Positions 5,603 to 6,596 of a stretch of DNA of 6,596 nucleotides are shown here, one piece after another. The position numbers and the translations under genes were made by a program. Position 1 is the first letter of the stretch. Each line of letters opens with the position of its first letter. Where the stretch lies: contig DOVP01000193.1 of NCBI GenBank assembly GCA_003520025.1, forward strand, positions 1-6,596, written 5' to 3'. Source of the stretch: Phycisphaerales bacterium. GTDB taxonomy: Bacteria > Planctomycetota > Phycisphaerae > Phycisphaerales > SM1A02. The notes under the pieces were generated by a model. The model was not told where the DNA came from. It saw only the letters and a list, made by a program, of their open reading frames with translations, and did not search any database.

Positions 5603-5881
5603 TCAGATCAACTCGATTCGATCATCGGGATGGATCTTGACGATCGCCCGCTTGACGGCCTTGGTCTTCCACTGACCGAACTTGTTGCGACGCATCTGAC
5701 CCTTGCGGTTCTGGATGGCCACGGACAGTACCCGCACGCCATACAGTTCTTCGACAGCGGATTGCACGGTCGGCTTGCAAGCCAACCGATCGATTTCAAA
5801 GACGTACCGGTTGTGCTCTGAGGCTTCCCATGTGGATTTCTCTGTCACGATCGGACGGCGAATGACATCTGTGGCACGCAT
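5603..5881 (-). CDS. rplW: 50S ribosomal protein L23 (uL23)
   Basis: L23 sits at the exit tunnel rim and is the main anchor for trigger factor and SRP. The product is 92 residues, normal. VIRRPIVTEKSTWEASEHNRY (in two parts, about residues 6-26) matches the family start, with the conserved P-x-x-T-E-K. YVFEIDRLACKPTVQSAVEELYGVRV (in two parts) matches the central helix, and VLSVAIQNRKGQMRR with KTKAVKRAIVKI matches the loop and final strand. The ATG overlaps the rplD stop by one base (TGATG at 5879-5883), so translation is very likely coupled. The Shine-Dalgarno AAGGAGG, a near-complete match to the 16S tail, lies within the last rplD codons. Confidence 0.97.
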   Translation of the reverse strand: MRATDVIRRPIVTEKSTWEASEHNRYVFEIDRLACKPTVQSAVEELYGVRVLSVAIQNRKGQMRRNKFGQWKTKAVKRAIVKIHPDDRIELI

Positions 5882-6528
5882 CAGGCAGCCTCCTTGTCGC
5901 CGGCGAACTGGTCGAGCCAGGCCTGCAAAGAGGCGCGATCGACGAGCAGGAACCTGTGGTTGAGCATTTCAAAGACGTTGAGTTGGTCGATTCGGATGAT
6001 GTCGACATGCTCAAGGTTTCGCGCCGAGAGGGCAGCATTGCGATTTTCGCCGCTGAGTGCCACAAGGCAGGTGCGGTTCACGCCGCACGAGTCGAGAACA
6101 CCCTTCATGTCGGCCGTTCGCGGCTTGTCGAAGTCAAGTACATCGATGCACTTCACTTCGCCGTCGACGAGCTTGGCGAGCATCGCATTGCGATTGGCCA
6201 GACGCCGCATGGCATTGGGCATCCGCTTGCGGAAGGTCTCGGTCTTCTTGGTCTTGGCGAACGCGACGCCACCGCCCTTGCGGATGACTGTGCGGGCGTT
6301 GCCGACGCGGGCGTTGCCGGTGCCCTTCTGACGATACAACTTGCGAGTCGAGCCTTCGACCATGCCACGACTCTTCGTCCGGGCTGAGCCCTGACGACGA
6401 TTGGCGTGGTACATGACATAGGCCTGCTTCAGCAGATCCGGGCGGACCTCGTTGCCGAGAGCCGCCTCGTCGATCGCAAGGGTGTCAACCTGCTTGCCTG
6501 ATTTGTCCAATATGGGTAGATCAATCAT
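5881..6528 (-). CDS. rplD: 50S ribosomal protein L4 (uL4)
   Basis: L4 is an early assembly protein whose long loop lines the exit tunnel constriction opposite L22. In E. coli it also represses the S10 operon through the leader, which is not in this window. The product is 215 residues (E. coli 201). MIDLPILDKSGKQVDTLAI is a usual opening. The loop lies at about residues 44-95, with RRQGSARTKSRGMVEGSTRK, LYRQKGTGNARVGNARTVIR and KGGGVAFAKTKK. MPNAMRRLANRNAMLAKL and VLDFDKPRT follow, and a helical end reads VFEMLNHRFLLVDRASLQAW. The GTGNARVGNART form recalls planctomycete L4 rather than GTGRARQGSIRS. The ATG at 6528 is the only start codon in this frame after the window edge; AGGTG lies upstream. 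Its stop overlaps rplW by one base. Confidence 0.97.
   Translation of the reverse strand: MIDLPILDKSGKQVDTLAIDEAALGNEVRPDLLKQAYVMYHANRRQGSARTKSRGMVEGSTRKLYRQKGTGNARVGNARTVIRKGGGVAFAKTKKTETFRKRMPNAMRRLANRNAMLAKLVDGEVKCIDVLDFDKPRTADMKGVLDSCGVNRTCLVALSGENRNAALSARNLEHVDIIRIDQLNVFEMLNHRFLLVDRASLQAWLDQFAGDKEAA
5889..5895 (-). promoter_or_regulatory. Strong ribosome binding site of rplW inside rplD
   Basis: AAGGAGG on the minus strand, 7 nt before the rplW ATG at 5881. It is the best match to the anti-Shine-Dalgarno sequence at any start in the window, and it fixes the rplW start even though the start overlaps the rplD stop. Confidence 0.8.
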
Positions 6529-6596
6529 CGTGTGTACACCTGTGGTCCGAAGACCGTTTTCGCCTGACTCTCCTCCGCATGCTTCGAACCATCCTT
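6525..6596 (-). CDS. Possible C-terminal tail of ribosomal protein L3 (uL3), cut off by the window
   Basis: From the window edge one minus-strand frame reads 23 codons, KDGSKHAEESQAKTVFGPQV then YTR, and stops at a TGA that overlaps the rplD ATG by four bases (ATGA). In the S10 cluster the gene before rplD is rplC, and a 4-nt overlap is typical of such an operon. The residues do not match a motif I recognise as L3, whose C-terminal extension is variable, so the assignment rests on position only. The other two frames are also open for most of this short stretch; one is in frame with rplD but offers no start codon. Confidence 0.35.
   Translation of the reverse strand, partial: KDGSKHAEESQAKTVFGPQVYTR

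Noticed and set aside
5594..5606. Palindrome CTGAGT-G-ACTCAG at the rplW stop
   Set aside because: The 1-nt centre makes a hairpin unlikely, and it overlaps the stop codon and spacer. No T run or repeated operator copy supports a role.
1..6596. An undescribed system, mobile element, CRISPR array, tRNA/rRNA gene or foreign insertion
   Set aside because: The window is filled end to end by the canonical ribosomal protein gene order. Gaps are at most 37 nt, and no repeat arrays, integrase-like genes or compositional break were seen.

Overview
The window is an interior piece of the bacterial S10-spc ribosomal protein gene cluster, and every gene is on the minus strand. Read 5'->3' on that strand (high to low coordinates), the order is [possible rplC tail]-rplD-rplW-rplB-rpsS-rplV-rpsC-rplP-rpmC-rpsQ-rplN-rplX-rplE-rpsN-rpsH-rplF (cut off by the window end). 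This is the canonical bacterial order with nothing inserted, lost or rearranged. The large open frames on the plus strand are shadows of these genes.

The organism is a bacterium of moderately high GC. All spacers are 2 to 37 nt, most genes have a recognisable Shine-Dalgarno sequence, and nearly every stop codon is TGA. Several proteins look Planctomycetota-like, perhaps Phycisphaerae: L4 with a GTGNARVGNART-type loop and a GGGVAFAKTKK stretch, a short S14 without zinc ligands, and L2 with an altered GGGEGR region. This assignment rests on remembered family patterns, not a search, and is only moderately confident.

Layout: 6596-4073 carries the second half of the S10 operon part (L4, L23, L2, S19, L22). 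4069-2386 carries S3, L16, L29 and S17. 2366-1 carries the spc part (L14, L24, L5, S14, S8, start of L6). No promoter, terminator or leader is visible at the usual S10/spc boundary (S17-L14, 19 nt apart), so the region reads as one continuous transcription unit whose promoter and end lie outside the window. The products form the 30S head (S3, S14, S19), the 30S body (S8, S17), and the 50S polypeptide exit tunnel rim and core (L4, L22, L23, L24, L29, L2, L5, L6, L14, L16).

No new system was found. The points worth a second look are local: S14 is short yet has lost three of four zinc-binding cysteines; L2 carries [10 protein letters not shown] where most bacteria have NPVDHPHGGG; a perfect 7-bp GC hairpin spans the L24 stop codon just upstream of L5, near where S8 regulates the spc operon in E. 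coli; and the L5 start is ambiguous (TTG or ATG).
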